A DNA stretch of 64,000 nt, taken from positions 81,900,441-81,964,440 of the forward strand of contig NC_088914.1 of assembly GCF_963576675.1 (NCBI RefSeq), in the 5' to 3' direction. A model generated the notes under the pieces. It did not search any database. It saw only the letters and a list, made by a program, of their open reading frames with translations, and had not been told where the DNA came from. This stretch comes from Euphorbia lathyris. Its lineage: Eukaryota; Streptophyta; Magnoliopsida; Malpighiales; Euphorbiaceae. Positions 46,745-57,541 of the stretch are shown piece after piece (within the stretch, counting starts at the first letter, position 1; every line of letters begins with the position of its first letter). Position numbers and translations under genes: made by a program.

Positions 46745-47070
46745 TAGGGATAAGACGCAAAAATACTCTCAATGTTTACGGTCAAGAGTAATTTATTCCT
46801 AACGTTTAAAATGATGTAAGTTTACCAATAACGTTGATAATTTGGTCAATTTGAGAAATAATTTATCAAACTGTCTTCTCGGTCATAAATCTTATCATCA
46901 TCATTTGATCACAAATTAGTAACACATTACAAATATATGATTAAACGTGAAATTTAAATAATAAAATAAAAAATATAATGCTATCTTTTCTATGAGTTTG
47001 GAAAAAAATTCAAATATTTTACTGAATTTATAAATATTAATCTTCAATTCTATTATTAAATTATAAAAAA
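46745..47070. mobile_element. Long-TIR element, relic copy 3 (in UGT pseudogene intron)
   Basis: Degraded left half of the 3982-4570 / 10225-10807 family, in the orientation of copy 2 (TAGGGATAAGACGCAAAAATA, then the TGTCTTCTCGGTCAT phrase). It breaks off where the next TIR element is inserted; the right half is lost. Confidence 0.75.
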
Positions 47071-47552
47071 TAGGCTTAAAGCACTTTTTAGCCCATGGCC
47101 TATCCAAAATTTGTGCATTTGGCCACTGACCTATTATTTGGCCATATTTGGCCCCTGACCTATCAAATTAGATAAAATTCAACCCATATTGAATGGAAAA
47201 TTAACTTTGTTAGAAAATTAACAACAGTCACCAATACAAAAACGACACATGATATATAAATAAAATTAATTTTCAACTGGAGATGTCAACAGTAACTATT
47301 TTACATAGTAAAAAAATCCTAAAAACTTTTTCTAGTGTTCGGATAGAGTGAAATTAATTTTATTTATGTGTCATGTGTCATTTTTGTATTGGTTACTGCC
47401 GTTAATTTTCCAACAGAGTTAATTTTTCATTCAATATGGGTTGGATTTTATCTAATTTGATAGGTTATGGGCAAAATATGACCAAATAATAGGTCAGGGG
47501 CCAAATGCACAAATTTTAGATAGGTCAGGAGCCAACAAGTGCTTTAAGCCTA
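47071..47552. mobile_element. TIR element (about 480 bp) inside relic copy 3
   Basis: Begins TAGGCTTAAAGCACTTTTTA and ends with AAGTGCTTTAAGCCTA. The inverted ends match over about 150 bases (phrases CCAAAATTTGTGCATTTGGC and AACCCATATTGAATG mirrored at the right). Flanked by A-runs, so a target duplication cannot be judged. Non-coding. Confidence 0.85.
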
Positions 47553-47665
47553 AAAAATATAAAAAGTTTTTGGATGAGTTTACTTTGTCAAAGTTAATCA
47601 CCATCCAATGGTCGAAAAAAAAATAATACTTACTTTATAAAAAACAAAGTAAGCATAACATAACC

Positions 47666-47668
<3 letters not shown>

Positions 47669-47713
<45 letters not shown>
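47669..47713. repeat. (TA)n microsatellite
   Basis: Alternating TA of about 45 bases within the UGT pseudogene intron. Confidence 0.95.
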
Positions 47714-47717
<4 letters not shown>

Positions 47718-48538
47718 AATATTTACATATATATCCTGCATTTTTGTTTCGTTTGATTTTTAAAAATAACTTGTATTGATATCCGTTTTCATTTCCGTGT
47801 AATGTAGTTTAGTAGCTATCACACGACAAGTAATTTTTTCGTTCTTTGTTAAATATTCAGGTTTATTTGGGTGGTACGGCCGCCAATCGACACAGATTCA
47901 GCTGCTGCACTATTCAACACACGCTAAAGGAGTGACGACACACCGGATTATCTCCCCGACGGGTTCCTGACCCGGACCCAAGAGACCGGAATAGTAGTCC
48001 CACTTTGGGCACCACAAACGGAGATATTAAGGCACGAATCAGTGGGTGGTTTCGTGACACATTGTGGCTGGAACTCGGCTTTAAAAAGCATAGTGAATGG
48101 GGTTCCTATGGTTGCTTGGCCATTGTATGCAGAGCAGAGAATGAATGCTGCAATGCTTATTGAAGTGGTTGGAGTGGCTGTTGGGTTGAAGGTTGTGCCT
48201 ACTCAACAGGTTGCGGGAAGAAATGAGATTGAACAAGTTGTTAGAGAATTAATGGAGGAGAATGGGGATGGAGGAAGAAGAAGGGATAGGGTGGTGAAAT
48301 TGAAAGAAAGTGGTGAAAAGGCTTTGAGAGAGGGTGGTAGCTCCTTTAACTCGCTTTCTCATATTGCAGATCGCTGTAATTAATGATGGGAGAGGCGGAT
48401 CCAGTCCAAGGCTCGGGGGCTCCGGCCCCATATAGCCTTCCCCAATTTTAGTTTATAATGACGTTTCTTACTATAATTTCAATATTATTATTTTTTTTGG
48501 TAAGAAAGGAAAGGAAAAAAATAAAACCAACAAAAAAC

Positions 48539-51500
48539 CTACACCGGGATCAGTCTAGGAAGGCTGACTCCAATCCTATCCTCTAGGAGAGAAGGCAAAA
48601 GAAAAGAAGGAGGAACAGATAGGGTAGAAACACCTAACATTCTCCCATGCCCAGCAGCTGCTAAGCGATCCGCCACGCGGTTTTGCTCCCTAAAAATATG
48701 GGAGAAATTAAGATACTCAAAGGCAGGACGAAGCCTCAAAATAGCTTTGATGAGATTCTGGCTCTTCAGACAAACAACATGGCTATCTGAAATCCTGTTA
48801 ATAGCCTCCAGATTATCAGATTCCACCGAGAGCTTTTTAACACCCATGCGAATGGCGAGTTTAATACCTGACAAGATACCCCAGAGCTCCGCAGAAAAGG
48901 AGGAGCCCGTCCCCAAGTTATGGGTAAACCCCGCCATCCAATTGCCACCAGCATCCCGAAGAACTCCTCCAGCAGCAATTCTGCCATTGCTAAGGCAGGA
49001 GCCATCAGTATTCAACTTAGCAAACCCTTCTCTAGGCTTACTCCAGCCAACTAGCAGGATCTCTTTATCCGGGGAGGGGCGAACAAGGGAATCTCTTTCA
49101 AAGCTTTTAGTAATAACAAAGAGCTTCTTCGAGAAGAAAAACAGTAAATCAGGAATAAGGACAGCCTTACCCGCAAATAATTCTTCATTCCTCCACTTCC
49201 AGATTTGGTGACAAGTAATAGCAAAGAGGATGGCACCGTGCTCCATGTTGGCCAGCAAGTTCCCCTTGGCTCCTTGAGAGAACCAGTCCCCTTCAGAAAA
49301 GGCCATGAAGGAAGGGAGGATGTGATGAGGGAGGATCCCTTCCCAGATCTTCTTACTATTTGGGCAATCCCTCAAGGCATGGCACAAGGTTTCCACATTG
49401 CCTCTGCATCTACTACAGGCACTAGACTCAGTCAAGTGCCTTCTGTGCCTATCCGCATTCGTAAGGAGCCTGTCTTTGATACCCAGCCAAAGGAAGCTCC
49501 TGATACGGTAAGGGATCTTGAGGGACCATATGGACTTCCAAATCTCCAAGGGAGGATCAGCCCTATTAGGGGTAAAAGCTTCATAGGCCGATTTACAAGA
49601 ATAAGTACCATTATTCGTCAAGGCCCAACAATGTCTATCCTTATCCTCCTCTTGATTGCTAATCTTCACTCCTCTAATGTTAAGAAGGGTCTCCAGACTA
49701 AAGAAAGAGTCGAACTTTGACCAGATCCAGTCTCCCTCCGAGTCCACCACATCAGCAATTTTCCAGGAAAGGAGATCAGCCGACGGAGGGGCATTACACA
49801 CATCAATCAGCGGTTTATCACCAATCCAGGTGTCATACCAGAAGCTAATAGATCTACCATTACCCACCTCCAGGCCAATCCCCGTACAGAATTCAGCAAA
49901 CACGGCACTGAGCCCTTTCCAGAGGAAGGAACAGCTAACAACCCTCTCCTTCGGGCCACCAAAGATTCTATCTTTCCGATACTTCCCGCACAAGAGACGG
50001 ACCCAAAGAGAGGAGGGGCATTGCCACATTCTCCAAAGAAGTTTCATTAACAGGACTTTATTATTGTCCTTTGCCTGCCTAATACCAAGACCCCCCCTGT
50101 TTTTAGGCTGGCAAGCTTCCTTCCACGGGACCAGGTGAACCTTTCTCCCATCTCCAGACTCACCCCACAGGAAACGCCGATTTATCTTATCCAGGTCACT
50201 AAGGACAGGCTCAGGAAGCTTACAGGCCTGCATGATGTGGTTCGGAGCAGCGCAGTTAACTGACTGGATCAAGGTAAGGCAACCTGCAAGGGAAAGAGAA
50301 TTAGCTTTCCAGCTAGCACACAAACCATTAGTTTTGTCCAAAATATCCTTGAAAGAGGCTTTGGAAACCCTGTCACTGTGAAGAGGAACCCCAAGATACT
50401 TCCCCAAAGAGTTCGTCAGAGGTATGCCAGAGAGCTCACTCAGTCTTCTGCACAAGCTATTGTCCATATTTTTGGAACAAAGCATACGGGACTTTTGGAT
50501 GTTAACCTTCTGGCCAGAAGCCTCGCAAAAACAATCAATGATATCCATAACTGTTTTAATTTGCTCCTCATTACCCTCAACGAAAAGCATGACGTCATCA
50601 GCAAAGAGTAAATGGGTAATAAGGGGGCAATGTCTGTTGATAGAAACAGGGTGGAGAGTCCCTTTGCACACTGCCTCTTGGATCAGGTGAGACAGTCTTT
50701 CCATGGCAATAACAAAGAGGAAGGGACTCATAGGATCTCCTTGACGAATTCCTCTGGAGGGAGAAAACTCATCCGACATGTCCCCATTGATCATGACCTG
50801 GAAAACAGGAGAGGAGATACACTTCTCAATCAAAATCCTCCAGTTCTCCGGGATGCCAGCTTTGGCTAAACTATCCAGAAGAAAGCTCCAGTTCAATCTA
50901 TCATAGGCTTTCTCCAGATCCAGTTTGAGGGCCACAATCCCTTTCTTACCTTTCTTAATCTTCATAGAATGGACAACCTCCTGGGCAATAACAACGTTAT
51001 CCATCAATTGTCTACCAGGAACAAAGCTCCCTTGGTTCTGGCTAATTATATCCGGAAGGATCTTCCGGATTCTATTAGCCACAATCTTAGTAATAGCTTT
51101 ATACAAAACATTACAAAGACTGATGGGTCTCATCTGGAGGAAGGAGGAAGGCTTAACAACCTTAGGAATCAAGACAATGAGGGTTTTATTAACCGACCTG
51201 ATATCGTTAGAGCCACCAAAAACACCTAACACAAAACTGTATATGCCCTCCTTAACAGTATCCCAGTGTTTATGATAGAAACTAGCGGGGATACCATCAA
51301 TCCCAGGAGCCTTAGTGGACCCTATGCTAGAGAAGGCCAGATCAATCTCTTTAAGGTCAATAGGATGGAAAGCATCTTTAATAGCCTCCTCCCCCAAACG
51401 AGGAAAGGAAATACCAGAGTGGGCACTCTCCAAGTCCACAGCTTCCTCTCTAAACAAGTCCTTGTAGAAATCAAGGGCTGAGCGACGAATGTCTTCCTCC

Positions 51501-52639
51501 TCAAAAATCCACTCGCCACTAGCGTCCTTGATAGCATCAATCCTATTCCTCTGTCTCCTAATGATCGTAGAGAGATGAAAAAACCTGGTATTCCGATCCC
51601 CGTCTTGAATCCAGGCCTTCCTAGACTTCTGGAACCAAAGAAGCTCTTCCTGTCTAAGCACAGCTTCCAACTCGTTCTGGAGAGCTCTAAGGTGACCATT
51701 TAAGCTATGGTCGAAACGAGCCTCCAAGCAACGCTGAACGCCTTCCATCCTCCTCAAGAGTTTATTCTTCCTCCTGATAATATGGCCAAAGATGTCTTTA
51801 TTCCAAACAACCACCTTCCTTCTGAATTCCTCAGCAGCGAGGAGAACATCAGAGTGGGGATGCCAATTGGTTTTCACGAAATTCCTAAAGTCGGGATGAG
51901 AATCCCAAGCCACAAGATATCTAAAGGGTCTGTTACCTTTCAGCCGGTTACCTTTGACCAAATTAATGAGGATAGGGCAATGGTCAGAGTGACGGAAGGG
52001 GAGATTCAGCACCTTGACCTCAGGAAACCTACAGATAGCCGCAACATTAGCATACACCTTATCCAACCTCACAAACAAGCTATTTCTTTTCCAGGTAAAT
52101 TTATGGCCAGCAGCACCCAGGTCTGAAAGCCCACACAGATCCATACTACGCTTGTGGTTAAGGCACCGGTTCACATAATGATTACCCCCTCCTCTCTGAT
52201 CACTTAAAAGGGCAATATCATTAAAATCCCCGGCCACCAACCAAGCCTCCACCATGTTAGAGCTAATAGAATGAAGGATCTCCCACAACCTTGTACGATT
52301 AGAAAGAACAGGATCGGCATAAACAAAGGTAACAAAGAAATGTTTATTACCAGGGTAGCACACCTTACTATGAATGAACTGACAGTCCATACTAACAATA
52401 TCAATATTAACAAGACATGGCTTCCAAAAGAGCCAAATCCCCCCAGCCCGGCCAGTAGCCTCCGATCTGACACAATTCCAATTCTTAAACTTTCTAACCA
52501 CCTCGTCTGCTTTGGCTCCACTGACCTTGGTCTCTAGAAGAACAAAACAAGAGGGGTTAAACTGTTTAATAAGATCATTAACATGAATGCGGGTTGCCTT
52601 GCTCGCCGCACCTCTAACATTCCAAACAAAGAAATCCAT
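48539..52639 (-). CDS. LINE B ORF2 protein: endonuclease, RT, zinc finger, RNase H
   Basis: Uninterrupted 1366-residue L1 replicase. The AP-type endonuclease occupies residues 1 to about 225 with N7, E36 (LLETKV), Y107, D138 and N140 (GDFN), and D219/H220 (SDH) all in place. Reverse transcriptase follows (MRPISLCNVLYK, SQNQGSFVPGR, LDLEKAYDRLNW, GIRQGDPMSPFLF, and FADD near residue 680). A zf-RVT region lies near residue 1060-1090 (CSRCRGNVETLCHALRDC). RNase H is C-terminal (NTDGS near 1210, SAELWG, ESDN, FREQNRVADRLA). The start MDFFVWNVRG fits the family. The gap to the ORF1 stop is about 33 bases, as in other L1 elements. All catalytic residues seen are intact, so the protein may be functional, though the copy lacks its own 5' promoter. 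Confidence 0.95.
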   Translation of the reverse strand: MDFFVWNVRGAASKATRIHVNDLIKQFNPSCFVLLETKVSGAKADEVVRKFKNWNCVRSEATGRAGGIWLFWKPCLVNIDIVSMDCQFIHSKVCYPGNKHFFVTFVYADPVLSNRTRLWEILHSISSNMVEAWLVAGDFNDIALLSDQRGGGNHYVNRCLNHKRSMDLCGLSDLGAAGHKFTWKRNSLFVRLDKVYANVAAICRFPEVKVLNLPFRHSDHCPILINLVKGNRLKGNRPFRYLVAWDSHPDFRNFVKTNWHPHSDVLLAAEEFRRKVVVWNKDIFGHIIRRKNKLLRRMEGVQRCLEARFDHSLNGHLRALQNELEAVLRQEELLWFQKSRKAWIQDGDRNTRFFHLSTIIRRQRNRIDAIKDASGEWIFEEEDIRRSALDFYKDLFREEAVDLESAHSGISFPRLGEEAIKDAFHPIDLKEIDLAFSSIGSTKAPGIDGIPASFYHKHWDTVKEGIYSFVLGVFGGSNDIRSVNKTLIVLIPKVVKPSSFLQMRPISLCNVLYKAITKIVANRIRKILPDIISQNQGSFVPGRQLMDNVVIAQEVVHSMKIKKGKKGIVALKLDLEKAYDRLNWSFLLDSLAKAGIPENWRILIEKCISSPVFQVMINGDMSDEFSPSRGIRQGDPMSPFLFVIAMERLSHLIQEAVCKGTLHPVSINRHCPLITHLLFADDVMLFVEGNEEQIKTVMDIIDCFCEASGQKVNIQKSRMLCSKNMDNSLCRRLSELSGIPLTNSLGKYLGVPLHSDRVSKASFKDILDKTNGLCASWKANSLSLAGCLTLIQSVNCAAPNHIMQACKLPEPVLSDLDKINRRFLWGESGDGRKVHLVPWKEACQPKNRGGLGIRQAKDNNKVLLMKLLWRMWQCPSSLWVRLLCGKYRKDRIFGGPKERVVSCSFLWKGLSAVFAEFCTGIGLEVGNGRSISFWYDTWIGDKPLIDVCNAPPSADLLSWKIADVVDSEGDWIWSKFDSFFSLETLLNIRGVKISNQEEDKDRHCWALTNNGTYSCKSAYEAFTPNRADPPLEIWKSIWSLKIPYRIRSFLWLGIKDRLLTNADRHRRHLTESSACSRCRGNVETLCHALRDCPNSKKIWEGILPHHILPSFMAFSEGDWFSQGAKGNLLANMEHGAILFAITCHQIWKWRNEELFAGKAVLIPDLLFFFSKKLFVITKSFERDSLVRPSPDKEILLVGWSKPREGFAKLNTDGSCLSNGRIAAGGVLRDAGGNWMAGFTHNLGTGSSFSAELWGILSGIKLAIRMGVKKLSVESDNLEAINRISDSHVVCLKSQNLIKAILRLRPAFEYLNFSHIFREQNRVADRLAAAGHGRMLGVSTLSVPPSFLLPSLLEDRIGVSLPRLIPV

Positions 52640-52672
52640 CAGAAAGGAAGACTACTAACACAAGCCCAAACC

Positions 52673-53719
52673 CTAGATCAGGTATTTATTCGGGGCTCCT
52701 GAGAGCCTAGAGGAAGTCCCAGAAGGTCCCCTTTTAGCCCAAGAGTCTAACCCATTAAGGTTCTTCTTACGTTTCACTTTAAGTTTCTTCATGTTCATCT
52801 TACTCACTCCTATAGCTTTTCCAATAGGAGCATCCACAGGAGGATTCAGAGAAACAGCCTTACTTCTCGACCCTTCCCCTGTAGAAAGGTGAGACTGGGA
52901 GCTCCCTTTATCCTTAGCATCAGAGACAAAGAGGGGATTAATAGATTTACCCCGATTAGAAACAGGCTCGACCGATTCCAGACCAAGCATGCTCAAATCA
53001 ATCTGTTCATTGGAAGGGTCCGATTCCCGACCTTCCTCCAGGGACAAGACACCGAACCTAGACCCCGAGCCAGAAGCTGAGACCACACCAGCCTCACTCC
53101 TCTTCTTGATATCCGGGGGTCTGACCTTGATCTCAGGGGCAATCTGGAGCGTAGTCATCTTCCGACTAATATCTGGCGGATGAATAGAACTAACATTAGC
53201 ACTTGGCTTCCTTCTCACTGACCTCTTGGCCAGCATCCATGGCCCAAAACTCCTTTCTTCCCCCTGACTTTTCTCAGCTCCACCTATGATAGGTTGCATC
53301 AACTCCTCCGCCTCCTTCCTCTTCTTAGGACATCCCTCAAATGTATGGCCAAACATACCACATTCAAAACAGATATTATGTATACCTTCATATTCAATAT
53401 GAAAAACCTTATTCTGAATACAGAATTGAGAAAGAAGAGGCTTAGCAAGATCAATATCAATACAGACCCTGGCAAACTTGCCTCTTACTGCCCCAATGGT
53501 AGTCTTATCGACATGGTGGACCTTACCAACCAGGCTACCAATCTTGTTCAGGAATCTATCACTATAGTATTCAAGAGGAATGCCTGGGAACCTAACCCAA
53601 GTAAGGATTCTGTTAACAGAGCAGTCATGGGGGTCAAAATTTGGGACCCAAGGTCTCAGAGCCAAAACATGATTGGAGATAATATACGGTCCACCATTGA
53701 CCACCGCATTGTAATCCTC
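52673..53719 (-). CDS. LINE B ORF1 protein, N-terminus missing
   Basis: About 348 codons of ORF1 remain, entering from the truncation point at 53719. The first recognisable part is the end of a DUF4283-type domain (NGGPYIISNHVLALRPWVPNF with WVRFPGIPLEYY), then FARVCIDIDLAKPLLSQF and one CCHC knuckle (CFECGMFGHTFEGC). The C-terminal half is Ser/Lys-rich and probably disordered, with a KKLKVKRKKN basic patch. No stops or shifts inside. Comparison with LINE A ORF1 suggests that roughly the first 120-150 residues are gone. Confidence 0.9.
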   Translation of the reverse strand, partial: EDYNAVVNGGPYIISNHVLALRPWVPNFDPHDCSVNRILTWVRFPGIPLEYYSDRFLNKIGSLVGKVHHVDKTTIGAVRGKFARVCIDIDLAKPLLSQFCIQNKVFHIEYEGIHNICFECGMFGHTFEGCPKKRKEAEELMQPIIGGAEKSQGEERSFGPWMLAKRSVRRKPSANVSSIHPPDISRKMTTLQIAPEIKVRPPDIKKRSEAGVVSASGSGSRFGVLSLEEGRESDPSNEQIDLSMLGLESVEPVSNRGKSINPLFVSDAKDKGSSQSHLSTGEGSRSKAVSLNPPVDAPIGKAIGVSKMNMKKLKVKRKKNLNGLDSWAKRGPSGTSSRLSGAPNKYLI

Positions 53720-53788
53720 ACTATAATTTCAATATTTTAAAATGGTTGAGTATTAGCTTTCATATATAAAATCTTGGATCCACCACTC

Positions 53789-54474
53789 AGTGACATATTC
53801 AAGATTTATGGACAGGAATATTTGGTGATGGATGGATATTCCATTCATATTTAATTTTAAATTAGGTACACAGTTCAATAAGTTTTTTTGTTTGTCGTTT
53901 TCGAAAACCAATGAGTATCCACATACCCTTAATCTGGATTTCGTCACTAAACTCCATTAAACTAAGGTTGAAAGTACTTCTAATAATCAATGTAAAGAAG
54001 TTATCGGTCTCTCATTTGAACTCCTAGCTAGCAAGCAATCTTTTGAATATGGATCTAGATAAAATATTTAAATACATCTCTACTATCGAATCAAATAGAC
54101 TCAAGTCGGTATTTGGATTTAGTTTATATTTAATTATTCAGTTCGGAACCAGTTATGATTTTAGATATATTTGAGTATTTTCAGTTCCGTTCAATATCAA
54201 AAATAAAAAAGTTAAAAATCTGAATAAAATATTCATATATATATATATTATTTTAGTTTAGAAGTTCAATTTTTTCTTTCATTGAAAATTGGAAGTATAT
54301 GTTTTAAGTTCTCTAAATCTCTCATTTGAACTTCTAGCCAACAATCTATTATGAATATGGATTTAGATTAGGAATTAAAATCACCACCAGTAGATATCAT
54401 TCTCTTTAATGCTAAACTCAGTTATAAGTTTGGATTCTTGTTTTCTCTAGTTTACACTTTACAACTAAAATAAC
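53789..54474. other. Gene-free AT-rich spacer
   Basis: Between the MITE end and the Helitron 3' end. No gene or clear repeat. Confidence 0.45.
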
Positions 54475-57400
54475 TAGTCGAAAACCCGTGCAATGCACGG
54501 GGTATGAAACTTTTATATAATTTAGATAAATAAATAAATTGACATATTTACTTTTAAATAATTTTATATCATGCTATGAAAAAAATTTATATTATGTATA
54601 TTTGAAATTAATATATATTTTTTAATGATAATTCAAATTAAATTAATTTTAAAAATAATTGACTACTTTTTTTTATAGAATTTTAATTAAAAATGAATGA
54701 TTTATTTATTTTTATAAAATTCAATGATTTGTACTTTTTAGGAATTTTAATACATTTTCATATTTTAAATTCTGTGAAACAATAATAATAAATTAGCAGA
54801 TTAATTAAGAAATATATTAGAATATAATGAAAAATCAAAAATTGAATTAAACTATAATTAAAATTAAATATTATATTTACGATACAAAATAATTACAATA
54901 TATGTTAAACAAAAATTGAATTAAACTAAATTAAAATTAAATATTATATCTACGATACAAAAGAATTACAATCTATGTTAAAATGGAAGCAACATCAATA
55001 TATTATTCTATAAACTATTACAATCAATACTTTTCTAATGTTGCATATGAAGAAACTTTATCAATTCAATATGTTACATATAAAAAAATAAAATTCGTAA
55101 GAATTAGTCACAAATTCATCTTGATGATAATCATTTTGGTTGATGGAATTTCATGATCACCAAGTATTCGAATTTAATTATTCATTCTGCTACAAATAAC
55201 CCAATATATCTAATTAAATCGGTTTAAGATGATGATTTCTCCTATTTTCATCTCGTAATATCTCATCAAAACATTCGATCAATTTGTTATTCATTCTTTC
55301 ACTATATAGAATATCAGCCATACTCGTAGATATCACTTATTTGACTTCATTAATATTTTCTAATAATTGTATATTCTTGAATTTTGTAAGTAAGAAAAAC
55401 AAACAAAAGAATTGAAAAAAATAAAGGGACGAAAAAGATAATTAGAAGAGAACCATCTTCCTCTCGGGGTTTTTTTTTTAAATAAGAGAGAATGTCGAGA
55501 CATAAGCGTATAAAGAGGAGAGTGAAAATATTTTTTTCTCATTAATTAAACATTTTATTTTTTCTTAATGAAGTATTAAGTCCATAAATTAATTTTAGTT
55601 AAATAGAATTAAATTGCAATTGTAACCACTCAGTACAAAAAAGAAACGTTTTATAATTAATATGTGAAATTAATTATATTAATTAGAATAATTATGCTCA
55701 ACATTTGAGAATTTGAAGAGATTCAAATAATAATATTTTCTTAATTAATATTTTTCAATAATTTGTCCTATGATCATATTTCATTTTCATCTGTTAAAAA
55801 CTCTTGAAATACTAACAATTTTGTACGAACCATAATATAATAGTTAAAAATTATATAAGCCAATGTTGCAAAAGCAATTATCTCAATATCCATAATTAAT
55901 GTACATTTTTAGGATTTTGAGCATCAAAATTTATTTTTATTTATCTTGATTTTGAATTCGTATCTAGCATAATCCACATTCTTCAAGAATAAACATCTTA
56001 TCAAGCGTATTAGACGCTTACAATCTCCTTGTCTAGAAAATTGGGAAGAAATAACTTCTTGATAATAATAATAATAATATAACATAATTTATATTGAAAT
56101 AAACTTCATTGTAAGTTTAATATTCCAATATCTCTTTAATATTTTATTTAATATGTCTCAAACTTCAATGAACAACTATCGTGTGAAACTTTATATCTAT
56201 TTGTACCAAAATGCATAAAATTAAAAAATACAATCCATATCAATTAGATAAACTCAAACTAAAAAAATGAGTGGGTTTCAACAGGTTCCGAATTAGAAAA
56301 ATTAATCTAATTTCAATTAAAACTAAAAATTGAGTTCATAAAAAGCCGAAAATCTAAATTTTAGTTAGAGTTAACAATCAAAACGATAACACCTAGGAAC
56401 ATATACTAAAAAAGAATGCAAATATACAAAATCTTTATTTTAGTCATTTTGAAAAATAAATAAATAAATAAGAAAACATGGATAAGGTAGCGAGAGGTAT
56501 GAAATCTGGGTAACGACAGAAATGGAATTTCATCTCTGAAAGATAAAACTATAACAACTATTGTTTAATAAAAATAAAACAACAGCACAATTGAGAAAGC
56601 CAAAAATTGAGTTCATATAAAGCCGAAAATCTAAATTTAGTTAAGAGTTAACAATCGAAACGATAACACCTAGCAACATATACTAAAAAAGAATACAAAT
56701 TTATAAAATCTTTATTTTAGTCATTTTGAAAAAAAAAAGACAAATAAAAAAGAAAACATGGATAAGGTAGCGAGAGGTATGGAACCTGGGTAACGACAGA
56801 AATGAAATTTCATCTCTGAAAAATGAAACTATAACAACTATTGTTTAATAAAAAGAAAACAACAACAAAATTGTGAACAAAAATAACCACAACACATGAA
56901 AAAAGATCAAATAGTTACCTTCAGAAACATAAGAATTTATTGTAATTTTTGACACTTTTGTGTTTCCCGATTTTAGTTGTTCATGCATCTTCTATTTTTA
57001 TCGGATTTCTTCAATTGAAGCTATCAGTTTGGAAGAAAAAAAAAAGACAAATAAAAAAGAAAACATGGATAAGATAGCGAGAGGTATAGAACCTGGGTAA
57101 CAACAGAAATGGATCTGAAAGATGAAACTATAACAACTATTGTTTAATAAAAATAAAACAACAAAATAATTGAGAACAAAATAACTACAACATATGAAAA
57201 AAATCGAATATTTACCTTCAGAAATATAATACTATCTATCGTGACCAATGAATATAATGGTGGAATACTATCTATCATGCTTTATATATAAGTTTATTTG
57301 TGACTTTTGGATTTCCTTTGCTTTGTGTTTTTTCATCTTCCCGTAACTCTTGCTTTTTATTATTATTTTAATTAATAGGCTAGTAATTGTTTAATATATT

Positions 57401-57541
57401 ATAAATATAAATTTGTTATTTTTAATTAATTAAATATTTTTAATCTGATTTTTTACTACGTTGACAACTCATCAAAAAGACCTCCAAAACACTTCTCCTC
57501 ATTTCTCTCTGCTTCCGTAATTATATATATATAGTATAGAT
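54475..57541 (-). mobile_element. Non-autonomous Helitron (about 3.1 kb)
   Basis: Read on the minus strand it starts TCTATACTATATATATATAA at about 57541 and ends at about 54475 with the hairpin CCCGTGCATTGCACGGG, then TTTTCGACTAG and T, a textbook plant Helitron 3' end (stem-loop plus CTRR). No Rep/helicase frame is present. The part at 56332-57215 consists of related repeat units. Insertion between A and T cannot be proven without an empty site. Confidence 0.8.
56332..57215. repeat. Repeat units inside the Helitron
   Basis: Unit 1 starts at 56332 and unit 2 at 56609 (period 277), both opening GAGTTCATA with AAGCCGAAAATCTAAAT. A third, partial unit at about 57035-57215 shares the GAAAACATGGATAAG, TAGCGAGAGGTAT and CTATAACAACTATTGTTTAA phrases. 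Units differ by scattered changes, so the duplication is not recent. Confidence 0.8.

Larger units (their letters stand above)
45834..48383 (+). pseudogene. UGT72-like glycosyltransferase pseudogene (two exons)
   Basis: Paralogue of 986-2616. Exon 1 is 45834-46725 (METTKPHAVLLASPGMGH.. with the catalytic His and VDLFGTE Asp) and exon 2 is 47861-48383; the GT-AG intron (1135 bases) restores SKQR/FIWVV. Three breaks: one extra T in TTTT at 46227-46230, one extra G in GGGGG near 46437-46441, and an in-frame TAA at 47925-47927. Downstream the frame is open through a complete PSPG box (WAPQTEILRHESVGG.. HCGWNS.. YAEQ) to the stop at 48381-48383. The PSPG Glu that normally holds the UDP ribose is Lys here (NSALKS instead of NSTLES). 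The intron position differs from that of the intact gene. Two breaks are homopolymer changes and could be assembly errors; the stop and the Glu-to-Lys change argue for a real pseudogene. Confidence 0.88.
48487..53719 (-). mobile_element. LINE B (L1 type), young, 5'-truncated
   Basis: Flanked by a perfect 17-bp direct repeat ACTATAATTTCAATATT (48470-48486 and 53720-53736). The 3' end lies at the left with an A-tail (TTTTTTTT on the plus strand at about 48490-48498). It carries ORF1, cut at its N-terminus by 5' truncation, and a complete ORF2. Truncation at the 5' end is the common outcome of target-primed reverse transcription. It is a different family from LINE A, with clearly different protein sequences. 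Confidence 0.95.
48388..53788. mobile_element. MITE split by LINE B
   Basis: Left end GAGGCGGATCCAGTCCAAGG with a GGGGGCTCCGGCCCC block; right end CTTGGATCCACCACTCAG, whose reverse complement matches the left GGTGGATCC/GGCGGATCC phrase. This is a common plant repeat form. LINE B (48487-53719) lies inside, leaving about 150 bases of host element. Confidence 0.65.

Noticed and set aside
48747..50138. Plus-strand frames across LINE B
   Set aside because: They are shadows of the 1366-codon ORF2 on the minus strand, which carries all the domain motifs.
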